A stretch of 42,492 bases of DNA from an uncultured Collinsella sp. (GCA_902470365.1 CABRFZ010000019.1:1-42492), one strand, 5' to 3'; positions 1 to 8,674 are shown, numbered from the stretch's first letter. Made by a program: numbers and translations. Notes: generated by a model not told the origin, from the letters alone.

Positions 1-42
1 GGCGCCGAGCTCGGTGAGCTCCTCGACACTCTTCTCGAACAT
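1..42 (-). CDS. agaS: AgaS-like sugar isomerase (SIS domain), 5' end only
   Basis: Only the first 14 codons are present, reading MFEKSVEELTELGA from the ATG at 42 to the window edge. The AGAGG ribosome binding site sits eight bases upstream. The peptide resembles the start of AgaS-type tagatose-6-phosphate ketose/aldose isomerases, whose N-terminus typically reads 'EEL..LGA'. Context supports this: in the pneumococcal bgaC-gadVWEF locus, agaS follows the PTS genes, as here. The family deaminates or isomerises amino-sugar phosphates in galactosamine use. The call rests on 14 residues plus synteny, so it is moderate. Confidence 0.5.
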   Translation of the reverse strand, partial: MFEKSVEELTELGA

Positions 43-153
43 TTCTAATACCTCTTTCTTTACTAAATTGTCTGATATATAAAGACTTAATCTGAAAAGT
101 TAAATCGGGTAGTAGTCATAGGCTGTTTTTCTTTCGTTAACACTCGTATCCGA

Positions 154-888
154 TCACAGAGTATCTCGATAATGAGAAATCCTGTACTTAAACTTGTCCG
201 CACGAGCCACCGAAAGCGTAAACTCGACAACATCATTTTGGGTGTTGTGAGTAGTTCGGACTATGTCCAGAACTGGCGCACCCTCACCAATACCTAGAAG
301 CCGAGCGTCACATGGACGTGCTATACCCGCAGAGAACTCCTCATCCGCTACTCGAATTTTCTGCTGATAATCCTGCTCAATGACATCGTAAAGGGGCTTC
401 TGTTCGAGTAGAGGACGCTTGAGTGAAATAAAGAGCCTTGCTGGAAGATAGCTACGCTCAACCATCATAGGAATACCATCTGCCATTCGTAAACGTTTGA
501 GTTTTATTACCTTTTCACCCAAATGAATCCCCATTTGCATCGAGAGCGTTTTATCTGCTTCCATTTCACAGAACTCTAAGATGGTTGTTTCTGGCAGCCG
601 GCCCATCGCTTTCATCTGTTCAGTAAAACTGTACGATTGGGTAAGATTTGTTGCTTGAGCTAGTCGATCGGCAACAAACGTACCGCGACCTTGTTTTCGC
701 ACAATCCGACCAAGATACTCAAGTTCCTGAATTGCAAGCCGGACAGTCGACCGCGAAAGCCCGAAACGTTCGGCAAGCTCACGTTCGGACGGAATCAAAT
801 CACCTGGCTGATATTCATGATCAATTTTTTCGATCAGAATATCTACGAGCTGGTCATATAGCGGTTGTCTGTGCCTCTTGCACGTCAT
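154..888 (-). CDS. GntR/HutC-family transcriptional regulator (UTRA domain)
   Basis: A 244-residue repressor-type regulator. The winged helix-turn-helix lies at about residues 5-70, with PGDLIPSERELAERFGLSR and the recognition helix STVRLAIQELEYLG. A UTRA effector domain fills about 90-240. A GTG 12 bases upstream is also open, but GTGGAG then serves as the ribosome binding site six bases before ATG 888, so ATG 888 is preferred. It lies downstream of the mannose-family EIIA and just upstream of the agaS-like gene. It is strongly similar (roughly 60 percent by eye) to the regulator at 8675-9406 and has an almost identical recognition helix, so both probably bind TGGT-N4-ACCA sites. The effector is likely an amino-sugar phosphate, by family analogy. 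Confidence 0.9.
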   Translation of the reverse strand: MTCKRHRQPLYDQLVDILIEKIDHEYQPGDLIPSERELAERFGLSRSTVRLAIQELEYLGRIVRKQGRGTFVADRLAQATNLTQSYSFTEQMKAMGRLPETTILEFCEMEADKTLSMQMGIHLGEKVIKLKRLRMADGIPMMVERSYLPARLFISLKRPLLEQKPLYDVIEQDYQQKIRVADEEFSAGIARPCDARLLGIGEGAPVLDIVRTTHNTQNDVVEFTLSVARADKFKYRISHYRDTL

Positions 889-975
889 GATATTCTCCAC
901 GTAATGAGCAATTGACCAATACTTCAGCCTTCAGGTAACGCACCAACATGTCCAATAAATGGGCTAATAGCGACA

Positions 976-1404
976 CTACATCTCATCGTCTTCATCAATG
1001 TCAGTACTCTCGAGTTTCTTGAGATCGACTCCCTCACGACCAACGACCCGTGCGCGTTCGGCAAGTTCATCAAGCGTTGGGTCTCCAAACGCACGCGTCA
1101 TAACGAGCTCCACCAACATAGGTAGATTTGTTCCGGTTACAACGGTCACGTTATCGAGCTCAGTCGTCATTGGGATAGCTTGATTGAACGGAGTACCGCC
1201 AAGCAAATCAACAAACACCAATACGCCATCACAAGCTTGACGCATCTTGGCAATGCAGGTTCGCAAATCATCACCAAAAGTAACCGCCTCCGAGCCCGCA
1301 AAAGGAACTACCTCAAAATTAGGCTGTTCGCCGGCGACCATATCCACAGCGCTTTTCAAACCAGGTGCAAACTGACCGTGACCAGTTAGTACAAATCCAA
1401 TCAT
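976..1404 (-). CDS. PTS mannose/fructose/sorbose-family EIIA component
   Basis: A 142-residue cytoplasmic EIIA of the mannose superfamily. It takes phosphate from HPr on His9 (motif TGHGQFAPG) and passes it to EIIB. The second family signature, VFVDLLGGTPFNQA, is at about residues 65-78. Length matches the family's usual ~140 residues, and the acidic C-terminus DIDEDDEM is unremarkable. It belongs to the same system as EIIB, EIIC and EIID at 2298-4572, but is separated from them by a hairpin and the TPR-like gene. In the pneumococcal gadVWEF and lactobacillus gnb clusters the EIIA is also the last PTS gene. Likely substrate: galacto-N-biose, lacto-N-biose or N-acetylgalactosamine, inferred from bgaC. 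Confidence 0.92.
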   Translation of the reverse strand: MIGFVLTGHGQFAPGLKSAVDMVAGEQPNFEVVPFAGSEAVTFGDDLRTCIAKMRQACDGVLVFVDLLGGTPFNQAIPMTTELDNVTVVTGTNLPMLVELVMTRAFGDPTLDELAERARVVGREGVDLKKLESTDIDEDDEM

Positions 1405-1485
1405 TCTATCTACCTTTCTACCGTTCGCTTTCTCTAGCCAAAGAACCCCTCAAAAGGGCTCTTACGACCACTGCATCATTAAAGT

Positions 1486-2109
1486 TTAGTGAGTGTTTTG
1501 TTTTATCGTGGGAGGTCTGTGAGCGTCTCTAAGCTGCTTTTCAAGGTTGCGATATCTACGTGCTTCGCCCTTGTTCCCGCTGCTCTCATATTGATATGAA
1601 AGCAGCAGATAGAGCTTTCCGCGTAACCCAAGGTCGTTCGTATCCAGCATAGCTTCCATCTCATCGATCTTATCATGCCGACGGCAAAAGACTATGTCGT
1701 AGGTCAATTGACTGTCCGCCAAAATGCCCTTCGACACGATGGGGCGCATCTCTTCCAACATGGACGCCGCCCGCTTCCGGTCACCCGTCTTGATATAGAA
1801 ATTAAAGGCGCGAACCGCAAGCTGTCGACGTTGTTTATCGCTGCACGACATCTCCAGCAAGTGGTCAAGCATTCGATCTGCATATGCGTCCATATCAGCA
1901 GCTTCATAGATCGTGAAACGCAGGTAATACTGCTTATACGTAGACATTACTATACGCGCAAGTTTGCGATCGAGCAGGTTTATGCAATCTTGGTATAAGC
2001 CCAAGTTAAACAATACCTGCAATTTCATATCGAAGTATTTTTTCGCTCCTTCGGTCACAGCGAAATAAGCCACGACAACACAAATGAACAGGACGATCCA
2101 AAATGGCAT
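1486..2109 (-). CDS. Membrane-anchored TPR-like protein of unknown function
   Basis: A 207-residue protein not assigned to a named family. Residues 3-20 (PFWIVLFICVVVAYFAV) form one N-terminal membrane segment. The rest looks like helical hairpins typical of TPR/SEL1-type repeats, for example LYQDCINLLDRKLARI, LAVRAFNFYIKTGDRKRAA and LLLSYQYESSGNKGEARRY. The C-terminal domain is probably cytoplasmic or peripheral. It sits inside a mannose-PTS gene set, between EIID and EIIA, on the same strand. The pneumococcal counterpart locus has no such gene as far as I recall. A role as a scaffold or regulator of the PTS complex is only a guess. Confidence 0.75.
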   Translation of the reverse strand: MPFWIVLFICVVVAYFAVTEGAKKYFDMKLQVLFNLGLYQDCINLLDRKLARIVMSTYKQYYLRFTIYEAADMDAYADRMLDHLLEMSCSDKQRRQLAVRAFNFYIKTGDRKRAASMLEEMRPIVSKGILADSQLTYDIVFCRRHDKIDEMEAMLDTNDLGLRGKLYLLLSYQYESSGNKGEARRYRNLEKQLRDAHRPPTIKQNTH

Positions 2110-2193
2110 TGCACTATATTCCCTTCAAGGCAGCCTTAAGGAATTAATCGAACACGATGACTGCATAACCGCCTATGAACAGCGGTGTCCGAC

Positions 2194-2255
2194 AAAACAA
2201 AAGAGGCGCACACTCCAGGGGATATGGCGATAAAGTCGCCTTGGAGGTGTGCGCC
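2194..2255 (-). terminator. Nested hairpin with T-rich tail after the EIID gene
   Basis: The arms at 2205-2217 and 2242-2255 (GGCGCACACCTCCA on the minus strand) pair almost perfectly, and they enclose a second small hairpin GGCGA/TCGCC. On the minus strand the stem is followed by TCTTTTGTTTTG. This is a strong intrinsic terminator just after the EIID stop. It should reduce transcription into the TPR-like, EIIA and GntR genes, unless it is a partial terminator that sets the ratio of the PTS parts. Confidence 0.75.
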
Positions 2256-2297
2256 ACGTCTCAATTGAGGCTCAAATGCCGTGACAATATGGGGTAT

Positions 2298-3137
2298 TTA
2301 GCCCTTGCAAATGATACCGAATGCACCCAAGGCAATGGACAGAACCAAGACGATAAAGATGGCCTTCGTCGAGGTCATGCCCTTCTTACCGAGGAGCCAG
2401 TATACGAAGCCGACGAGTGCGGCAGGAACCAGCTTGGGGCAAATCATATTGCAGATGTTCTGCAAGTCAACGGTAACGCCGCCGATAACAGGCTTCGCCG
2501 CAATAACGATACCGACATTGGTTGCGACCAGAGCACCGACCATAAAGACACCCATTACGGAGGCCGCGTCGGTCAACGCGTTCAGGCGATCGCTCATGGT
2601 GGTGACGAGCTTCATACCCTGCTCATAGGCCATGTGGGTCTGCTTGCAGCGGAACCAGTCAACAAGGATGTTCACGACGACCCAGATGAAGATACCCAAG
2701 GGGTTGCCGTTCATGGCCATATTGGCAGCCAGAGCGCCGAAAATGGTCGGGAGCAGCGAACCGAAGATGGAATCGCCGATGGAAGCCAGCGGTCCCATGA
2801 GACCAGTCTTGAGACCAGCAACAGCCTCGAGGCCCTCAATGCCCTCCTCTTCCTCGATCGCCAAATCGATACCGGTGATGATCGTGTTGAGGAAGTTTGA
2901 GGTGTTGAAGAACGGTGCGCACTGGGCGCGGCAGGCTTCCTTTAGCTCCGGCGTGCCGTCGCCGTACAGCTTGCGCAGTGTGGGCAGGATAATCCAGAGA
3001 TAACCAGAGTGTTGCATGCGCTCGTAGTTCCAACCATCCTGGAAACCAAGCAGGTTACGACGGTTGATCTGCGCAAGGTCGTCCTTGGTAATCTTGTAGC
3101 CAGTGGTGCCATTGGCGAGTTTCTCATTAGAGCTCAT
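2298..3137 (-). CDS. PTS mannose/fructose/sorbose-family EIID component
   Basis: A 279-residue membrane subunit that pairs with EIIC to form the sugar channel. The start ATG at 3137 (MSSNEKLANG) overlaps the end of the EIIC gene by 11 bases, which fits translational coupling; a longer open frame to 3287 is just the shadow of EIIC. Family signatures are plain: ITKDDLAQINRRNLLG near residue 15, then GWNYERMQHSGYLW, LPTLRKLYG and GIDLAIEEEEG. A hydrophobic C-terminal region follows (STKAIFIVLVLSIALGAFGI). Length is normal for EIID. The hairpin at 2205-2255 ends this block. Confidence 0.93.
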   Translation of the reverse strand: MSSNEKLANGTTGYKITKDDLAQINRRNLLGFQDGWNYERMQHSGYLWIILPTLRKLYGDGTPELKEACRAQCAPFFNTSNFLNTIITGIDLAIEEEEGIEGLEAVAGLKTGLMGPLASIGDSIFGSLLPTIFGALAANMAMNGNPLGIFIWVVVNILVDWFRCKQTHMAYEQGMKLVTTMSDRLNALTDAASVMGVFMVGALVATNVGIVIAAKPVIGGVTVDLQNICNMICPKLVPAALVGFVYWLLGKKGMTSTKAIFIVLVLSIALGAFGIICKG

Positions 3138-4014
3138 CGTCGTCGTCTCCCTCCGCAGCGCCAGCAGCAGCGACGGGACGCTGGTTGTTCTTGTAGTACA
3201 GCAAAGACAGAGCAAAGCCAATAATAGCGATCGCCAGCATCGACATGTTATTGAACATACCGACCATATCCACGGCGCCCTTACCAAGCGCGCCGTTCAC
3301 AGCGACGATGTTGGCGTTGAGGTTCATGATGCTCGTGAAGGCCGTACCAAACAGGGCGGCAACTACAAAGCCGAGCAGCAGGTAGGCGACGTGCTTTTTG
3401 ACCGGCAGGTAACGGAGCAGGATGGCGAAGCCAACAGCGGGCAAGGCACCGCCAGCAACAGACAGACCATCACCCAGCCACTTCCAGTCGCCGTTAAGGG
3501 CGGTAGTGATGCCCTCGACCAAGCCCTGGCCAAATGCGAGAGCCAGGAAGACCGGAATCATGCGGGACAACATCCAGGAGACGGCACCGAGCAAGTAGTG
3601 TACGTTGTAGGCACCCCAGTTCATCTTCTCGATATCGGCATCGCACATGTGACCGAAGAACGTGTTGGCGAAACGGCCGGCGATATCGGTGTAAACGAGA
3701 ATGGCAGCGACAGGTACGCCGATGGCGGCAAGAGCCGTCTCGGGATTCATGCCCGCACCCACGGCAAAGGCAGTGGCGACCAGAGTGCCGGAGTTGGCAT
3801 CGATACGAGAGGCGCCGCCAAAGGTACCAACGCCCAGGACGGTGAGCTGCATGCTGCCGCCGATAAACAGGCCAGTCTGCAGGTCACCCATAATCAAACC
3901 GGTAATCATACCGGAGAAGACGGCTGAGCCGGCACAGGTGTACCAGTTCAGCTCATCCAGAATCTGATAACCCGCATACAGGGTTAACAGAAGAATCTGC
4001 CACCAAGCAATCAT
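3127..4014 (-). CDS. PTS mannose/fructose/sorbose-family EIIC component
   Basis: A 295-residue polytopic membrane protein that carries the sugar-binding channel with EIID. It starts MIAWWQILLLTLYAGYQILD, typical of the family, and contains GLIMGDLQTGLFIGGSMQL and GVGTFGGASRIDANSGT. Several further hydrophobic helices follow, and the C-terminus is acidic (EGDDDDEL). Its stop codon overlaps the EIID start. The ribosome binding site AAGGAG precedes ATG 4014. EIIB ends 93 bases upstream. Confidence 0.93.
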   Translation of the reverse strand: MIAWWQILLLTLYAGYQILDELNWYTCAGSAVFSGMITGLIMGDLQTGLFIGGSMQLTVLGVGTFGGASRIDANSGTLVATAFAVGAGMNPETALAAIGVPVAAILVYTDIAGRFANTFFGHMCDADIEKMNWGAYNVHYLLGAVSWMLSRMIPVFLALAFGQGLVEGITTALNGDWKWLGDGLSVAGGALPAVGFAILLRYLPVKKHVAYLLLGFVVAALFGTAFTSIMNLNANIVAVNGALGKGAVDMVGMFNNMSMLAIAIIGFALSLLYYKNNQRPVAAAGAAEGDDDDEL

Positions 4015-4107
4015 GGTAAACTCCTTATTTAAGGTGTAACAGTTTCTACAATACCAATACGCTTATATAAACCGTGCATCCCCCTTCACGGCCTAGCGTT
4101 AATTCAA

Positions 4108-4572
4108 CTAGAGCGTGAGAGCCTCTGGGTTATCCTGCGGCGTCAGCTGAATGACAATAGGAAGATTATCGGCCTTGAGTTTGGCAAATGCGTCAAGGTC
4201 CCCCTGGTCGCAACTAATGTTGCGATTCAGCTTCTTGACCGGCTCCATTGTCGTCATATTACCGACGATGAGCTGCTCAAGCTTAACACCTTGTTCCAAA
4301 AGTCGAACGTAGACCTCAGGCTTTTTCGCAACAATGAAGAGACGTTGCGCATCATATTTGCCAGCAGTGATGTTGGCAGCGGCCTTGTCGACAGGAAGCA
4401 CGGACAACTTCACAGTTGCCGGGCAAGCCATGCGAAGAACCTGCTTTTGGGTAGCATCTTGCGATACCTCGTCGTCAACTACCATGAAGCGGCTTACCTG
4501 ACGGGCGTTAGACCAGAGGTTTGCCACCTGTCCGTGAATCAAGCGAAAGTCGATTCGTGCGCCTACAATCAT
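4108..4572 (-). CDS. PTS mannose/fructose/sorbose-family EIIB component
   Basis: A 154-residue cytoplasmic EIIB. His13 in RIDFRLIHGQV is the phosphorylated residue that hands phosphate to the incoming sugar. VVDDEVSQDATQKQVLRMACP and IVGNMTT are further family marks. Length is close to the usual ~160. The gene starts two bases after the bgaC stop codon, so the hydrolase and the transporter are co-transcribed and probably translationally coupled. Substrate specificity cannot be read from EIIB alone; the bgaC neighbour points to Gal-beta-1,3-HexNAc sugars. Confidence 0.93.
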   Translation of the reverse strand: MIVGARIDFRLIHGQVANLWSNARQVSRFMVVDDEVSQDATQKQVLRMACPATVKLSVLPVDKAAANITAGKYDAQRLFIVAKKPEVYVRLLEQGVKLEQLIVGNMTTMEPVKKLNRNISCDQGDLDAFAKLKADNLPIVIQLTPQDNPEALTL

Positions 4573-4574
4573 TT

Positions 4575-6371
4575 CTACTCAACTCCTTCTTGTTCAAGTG
4601 TACGGATAACGGGCTCAGAGCGAAGGGAGATTTTCGCATCATACACGCCCTCTGTTTCGAACATAACGAGTTCATTGGTACCAGGGTGTAATAAACCGTG
4701 CGGAACATAGAGCGTCATGATGGGACCCTTATCCCAAAAACGTCCGACATTCGTTCCGTTTACGAATGCCACACCCTTTCCAAAACCCGTAGTGTCGATA
4801 AAGGTATCAGCCGGCTCAGATATATCAAACTTTGCGCGATAAAAGGAAGGTTGCCCCTCTACCCAGCCGGCGGAATAATCAAGATTATCGATGTTATCGA
4901 GTGGCAGACAACGCATCTCCCAACCGGTAACAAAGTGAAGATCAACGCAAACTCCTGTCCTAATGCCCTTATGCTGCGTATCGGCGAGCAATTTGTGACC
5001 ATAATTGACGCGACCCATATCCTCGGTCAGAACATCCAGGCGGTTGTGTTCACAGGGAAGAACGCAGTGAATATCTTCCCCGATGTGCTCCTGATACTGC
5101 GTCGCCACTTTGTCACCGTTCACAAACACCTGTGCACGGTCGCGGGCGTCAATAACCCGAATACGCTCTTCATCTGCACGGTCACGCTCGACAGTCGTGG
5201 TATATAACGTATATCCATACGACTGACCCATCTCTTCCATGGGCATAGGATATTGGGCTTCAATCGGCTCCGAAAGAATATCGAGCACATTAAAGAGACT
5301 TACGCGCTCACTCACCGAAATATCGGGCATGGAAAACGCTTTTTTTGTTAACGGCTTGCTTTGCGCGATATCGGGATACAGCTCGTGAACTGTCCTTTGA
5401 ATTGCGAAGTATTTCTCGGTCGGGTTGCCCTGTTCGTCCAATGGAGCATCGTAGTCATATGATGTCACCTGGTGCAGGTCATGTGTATGGCGTGCAGAAC
5501 ATCCGTTCATAAATCCAAAGTTGGTGCCTCCATGAAACATGTAGAGGTTTAAAGACCCTCCAAGCTCGAGCACCTCGCGAACGCAAGAGGCAAGATCTTC
5601 GGGATCGCGTCTGATGACGTTCTCCCCATAGCGATTGAACCAGCCGTCCCACAACTCCATGCACATAAGAGGCCATTGTTTTCCATGCTCCTTGTGAAAA
5701 GCAGAAAGAGCCTCAAAGTTCTCCTTTGCATGAGAACCAAAGTTGCCGGTGCACAACACATCATCGTCAATGAGCGTACCGGCACGAAGGCACCCACGCC
5801 ACGGGCCATCGGAAGTACAAAGGGGCACGGAAACCCCACGCTCGACCATAAGGCGACGAATCGCACGAAGATAGTCCTTATCCTCGCAATATGATCCATA
5901 CTCGTTTTCAACCTGCATCATGATGATGTTTCCGCCCTTGTCAATCTGACGCGGGACGAGTATCGGCATGAGATGGTCGTAGTAATGCGCAACGTGAGCA
6001 AGAAACTTGGGGTCGCTGCTACGCGGTCTCATATCATGTTGGCGCAGCAGCCATGCTGGCATGCCGCCAAATTCCCATTCTGCGCAAATAAACGGAGAAG
6101 GCCGAACAATTGCATACAGACCGAGCGACGCAGCCTCATCAAGAAATGCCGCCAAATCAATTGAACCAGAAAAATCGAAGACGCCAGGCTTTGGCTCATG
6201 AAGATTCCACGGTACATACGTTTCGACCGTATTAAACCCAAGAGCCTTAAGGTTATAGAGCGAGTGGTGCCAGTCGCTCGGATGAACACGCATATAGTGA
6301 ATCGCCCCCGACAAGATGGTGAACGGCTCATCATCGAGTAGGAATTGATTGGTGATCTTAAACGAATGCAT
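4575..6371 (-). CDS. bgaC: GH35 beta-galactosidase, BgaC type
   Basis: A 598-residue glycoside hydrolase family 35 enzyme. The catalytic barrel is at about residues 1-330. The acid/base is Glu157 in QVENEYGSY and the nucleophile is probably Glu239 in MCMELWDGW. LSGAIHYMRVHPSDW and ETYVPWNLHEP are GH35 signatures. No signal peptide is visible, so the enzyme is probably cytoplasmic. Length agrees with pneumococcal BgaC (about 595), which prefers terminal Gal-beta-1,3-GlcNAc. It is the first gene of the EIIB-EIIC-EIID block, and a GntR-type operator lies at 6595-6606 in its upstream region. It likely splits imported galacto-N-biose or lacto-N-biose into galactose and the HexNAc moiety; substrate is inferred from synteny. 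Confidence 0.9.
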   Translation of the reverse strand: MHSFKITNQFLLDDEPFTILSGAIHYMRVHPSDWHHSLYNLKALGFNTVETYVPWNLHEPKPGVFDFSGSIDLAAFLDEAASLGLYAIVRPSPFICAEWEFGGMPAWLLRQHDMRPRSSDPKFLAHVAHYYDHLMPILVPRQIDKGGNIIMMQVENEYGSYCEDKDYLRAIRRLMVERGVSVPLCTSDGPWRGCLRAGTLIDDDVLCTGNFGSHAKENFEALSAFHKEHGKQWPLMCMELWDGWFNRYGENVIRRDPEDLASCVREVLELGGSLNLYMFHGGTNFGFMNGCSARHTHDLHQVTSYDYDAPLDEQGNPTEKYFAIQRTVHELYPDIAQSKPLTKKAFSMPDISVSERVSLFNVLDILSEPIEAQYPMPMEEMGQSYGYTLYTTTVERDRADEERIRVIDARDRAQVFVNGDKVATQYQEHIGEDIHCVLPCEHNRLDVLTEDMGRVNYGHKLLADTQHKGIRTGVCVDLHFVTGWEMRCLPLDNIDNLDYSAGWVEGQPSFYRAKFDISEPADTFIDTTGFGKGVAFVNGTNVGRFWDKGPIMTLYVPHGLLHPGTNELVMFETEGVYDAKISLRSEPVIRTLEQEGVE

Positions 6372-6594
6372 GCTACTCCCGATCTTCGTGCTCTACGACG
6401 CCGATGCCGGTTCCTCGGCCCTCAGCTAAACGCCTTGCCTATTATGGACGCATTAACGCAATTATGTAGTCAGAATCTGAAGTGGTCCGTAAACGGTAGC
6501 GAAATGACGATGAACGGCTTTAATGAACAAAATATAAACCCGCTGGTAAATTACTTTTTAACTATAGATTTCTAACGATTCTATATTTGAAAGG

Positions 6595-6606
6595 TGGTAT
6601 GTACCA
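6595..6606. promoter_or_regulatory. GntR-type operator upstream of bgaC
   Basis: TGGTATGTACCA is a perfect TGGT-N4-ACCA palindrome, the core form recognised by NagR/DasR-type GntR proteins (classical core TGGTCTAGACCA). It lies 224 bases before the bgaC start. The first ten bases are repeated at 11261-11270 in the nagE upstream region. The gene-free stretch 6372-6855 also holds the yhcH terminator and a second palindrome. Confidence 0.6.
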
Positions 6607-6746
6607 GCTATCCACTATTTCATACTAGTTACATTATGCTTCAATCGCATTTCTTCAAATGCTTATCTACTTTGTTGTTGCCGATTTGAGTGCGCGTGCG
6701 CCAACCCAAGCATCGTCACGGCTTCAGTTCCCCTATTCATAAACAT

Positions 6747-6793
6747 AAAACCCCGCCAAACGTGATCCCCTAGGGAAAACACGCTTGGCGGGG
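6747..6793 (-). terminator. Intrinsic terminator after the yhcH-like gene
   Basis: Arms 6751-6764 and 6780-6793 (CCCCGCCAA...TTGGCGGGG plus an inner CGTG/CACG) form a long stem, with an inner TCCC/GGGA pairing in the loop. On the minus strand it is followed by TTTTATGTTT. It ends the nagA-yhcH transcript before bgaC. Confidence 0.8.
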
Positions 6794-6798
6794 TCGTA

Positions 6799-6824
6799 GC
6801 GTGATTTCCCTAGGGGAATCACGC
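6799..6824. repeat. 26-bp near-perfect palindrome centred on CCCTAGGGG
   Basis: The sequence GCGTGATTTCCCTAGGGG, continued by AATCACGC, is almost its own reverse complement. Its core (CGTGAT, CCCCTAGGGA, ACACG) is repeated inside the neighbouring terminator at 6761-6783. It could be an operator, a second terminator stem, or a duplicated repeat. No T-run follows it directly. Confidence 0.5.
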
Positions 6825-6855
6825 CAGCATACGAACAGCTCAGCCGAGCAGCGCG

Positions 6856-7329
6856 TTACTCCTCCCAGTAAGCGTCTGCAAGCAGCTTAAAGCAGATCTT
6901 CTTGACCGGCTGCGCACCATCGCCCGGGAACTCGAGCGTGGGCATGTGAGGCTCGCCGGCAACGAACAGCGCAAACTTGTCGTCAGCAAGATCGCCAGCG
7001 ATCGAAGCGTCGGAATCGACCAGATCGTAGTCGTCCTTCTCGTCAAACTCCTGGACCAGCGTCAGGCTGCCCGTGGCAACCTTAAAGGCCTCGCGACCCT
7101 CAATGTCGATCTGCAGGTCGTGATAGCGCTGATGCGTCTCGTAGTGAGCCTCTGCCTCGGGACGCGTCGTGGGAGCCATGACGTTCGCGAAGACCTTGTC
7201 GCCCAGAATCGGATGGCTGCCGACCTCGAGCTCCGCCGGGTCGTTCTCCTCGAGCCAATCGATCAGCACGTCGAGGCCCTTGAGCATTCCGCGATATTCC
7301 TCGATATCGCCCAGTGCACCATAAATCAT
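6856..7329 (-). CDS. YhcH/YjgK/YiaL-family protein (NanQ-like sugar anomerase)
   Basis: A 157-residue cupin-like protein of the YhcH/EbgC family (DUF386). Conserved patches are HPILGDKVFANV and AHYETHQRYHDLQ with GREAF, which carry the His and Glu metal ligands of the family. E. coli YhcH (NanQ) speeds anomerisation of N-acetylneuraminate and related sugars, and EbgC supports a beta-galactosidase. The gene follows nagA by 32 bases on the same strand, so it probably handles an amino-sugar or sialic-acid intermediate of this glycan region. The exact substrate is not visible. AGGGGA serves as the ribosome binding site. Confidence 0.85.
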   Translation of the reverse strand: MIYGALGDIEEYRGMLKGLDVLIDWLEENDPAELEVGSHPILGDKVFANVMAPTTRPEAEAHYETHQRYHDLQIDIEGREAFKVATGSLTLVQEFDEKDDYDLVDSDASIAGDLADDKFALFVAGEPHMPTLEFPGDGAQPVKKICFKLLADAYWEE

Positions 7330-7361
7330 CTAAATCCCCTCTCGGATCGTTTCTTTGGCGG

Positions 7362-8531
7362 CTACTCAGTAAACGCGTTACCGACGCTGTTACCACCCAC
7401 ATACGTCTCGACCAGGGTAAGGTCGGGATTGAACACGACAAAGTCGGCATCGCGGCCGGGCATAATGCTGCCACATTTATCCTCGACGTGAGCGGAGCGC
7501 GCGGGTACCTCAGTCGCCATGCGAATTGCGATATCGGCGCTCGCAAGACCCCAGTCGACGATGTTCTTGACGCCCTGTGCGAGCGTGAGCACCGAGCCGG
7601 CGATAGCAGAGCCATCGGCGAGCCAGCAAAGGTTGTCCTTCATAATGACGTCCATGCCGCCGCTGGTGTACTTGCCCTCGGGCATGCCGCCGCAACCCAG
7701 ACAGTCGGTGATCAGCACCGTGTGCTGCCAGCCCTTGGCCTGCAGCAGTGCCTTAATAGCAGCAGGGTTCACGTGTTTGCCGTCGCAAATGATCTCGGCA
7801 TAGGTGTTGGGCGTAGTCATAGCGGCGCCAACAACACCGGGCTCACGGTGATGGAGGCCGCGCTGGCCGTTATAGGTATGCGTAAAGCAGCTGGCGCCAG
7901 CATTGATGGCGGCGGCGCACTCATCATAGGTGGCATCGGAGTGGCCAATGCAGGTCACGACGCCCTTTGCGCTCAGAGCCGCGGCGTAGGCGGCAGCGCC
8001 GTCACGCTCGGCCGCCATAGCGCTCTTGACGATACGACCACCAGCGGCCTCCTGCCACTCGTCAAAAAATTCCTCGGACGGGTCGATCAGATAAGCGGGG
8101 TTCTGGGCACCCACGTGCTTCATGGTAAAGAACGGACCCTCCAGGTAGATACCCTGAATACGAGCACCGCAGAACTCGGGCCCGCGCTCTTCGTCCGCCT
8201 GTGCAATGGCAGCGCAGGCCTCCTTGATCTGTTCTACGCCGTCGGTAAAGGTCGTAGGCAGCCAGCTGGTGGTACCACGACGAGCGAGCTCGGTCGAGCT
8301 GATGTTGATACCCTCGGCATCGTTATCGGTCGTAGCATGGTTATAGAAACCATGAATGTGGGTGTCCACCATGCCCGGCGCAATCCATGTACCAGAATAA
8401 TCTTTGACCTCGCAAGCGGGCTCATCGGCCTGCCAAGCGCCAAAGACGCTGTCTTCGACCATGAGGTAGCCGCCCAGCTGCGGCCCCGCCGGCAAAAAGA
8501 ACTTGTCGGCCTTGATAGCATACGTGCTCAT
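7362..8531 (-). CDS. nagA: N-acetylglucosamine-6-phosphate deacetylase
   Basis: A 389-residue amidohydrolase. It removes acetate from GlcNAc-6-phosphate to give glucosamine-6-phosphate, which feeds glycolysis after deamination. Metal ligands can be placed: His58 and His60 in DTHIHG, Glu131 in LEGPFF, His197 in IGHSDA and His218 in FTHTYNG. The catalytic Asp276 is in LITDCLG. Length is usual for NagA. No nagB deaminase is in the window. It lies between the nagR-type regulator and the yhcH-like gene on the same strand, and the nagE transporter further upstream supplies GlcNAc-6-phosphate. Confidence 0.95.
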   Translation of the reverse strand: MSTYAIKADKFFLPAGPQLGGYLMVEDSVFGAWQADEPACEVKDYSGTWIAPGMVDTHIHGFYNHATTDNDAEGINISSTELARRGTTSWLPTTFTDGVEQIKEACAAIAQADEERGPEFCGARIQGIYLEGPFFTMKHVGAQNPAYLIDPSEEFFDEWQEAAGGRIVKSAMAAERDGAAAYAAALSAKGVVTCIGHSDATYDECAAAINAGASCFTHTYNGQRGLHHREPGVVGAAMTTPNTYAEIICDGKHVNPAAIKALLQAKGWQHTVLITDCLGCGGMPEGKYTSGGMDVIMKDNLCWLADGSAIAGSVLTLAQGVKNIVDWGLASADIAIRMATEVPARSAHVEDKCGSIMPGRDADFVVFNPDLTLVETYVGGNSVGNAFTE

Positions 8532-8674
8532 CTATGCTCCCGTACCCGCAGTGCGTTTTAGGGCGGATCAAAAACCACTGCATTGTTAATTCGAGCGATT
8601 GTTCGTTGCCTTCTACCGCTTGGTATATTTTGCACCCGCCGCAAAACACGCCAAGCCGTTTATACCCAATAACT

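Noticed and set aside
3138..3287. A longer N-terminus for EIID
   Set aside because: The extra 50 residues mirror the EIIC end in another frame, and the family begins near MSSNEKLANGTTG.
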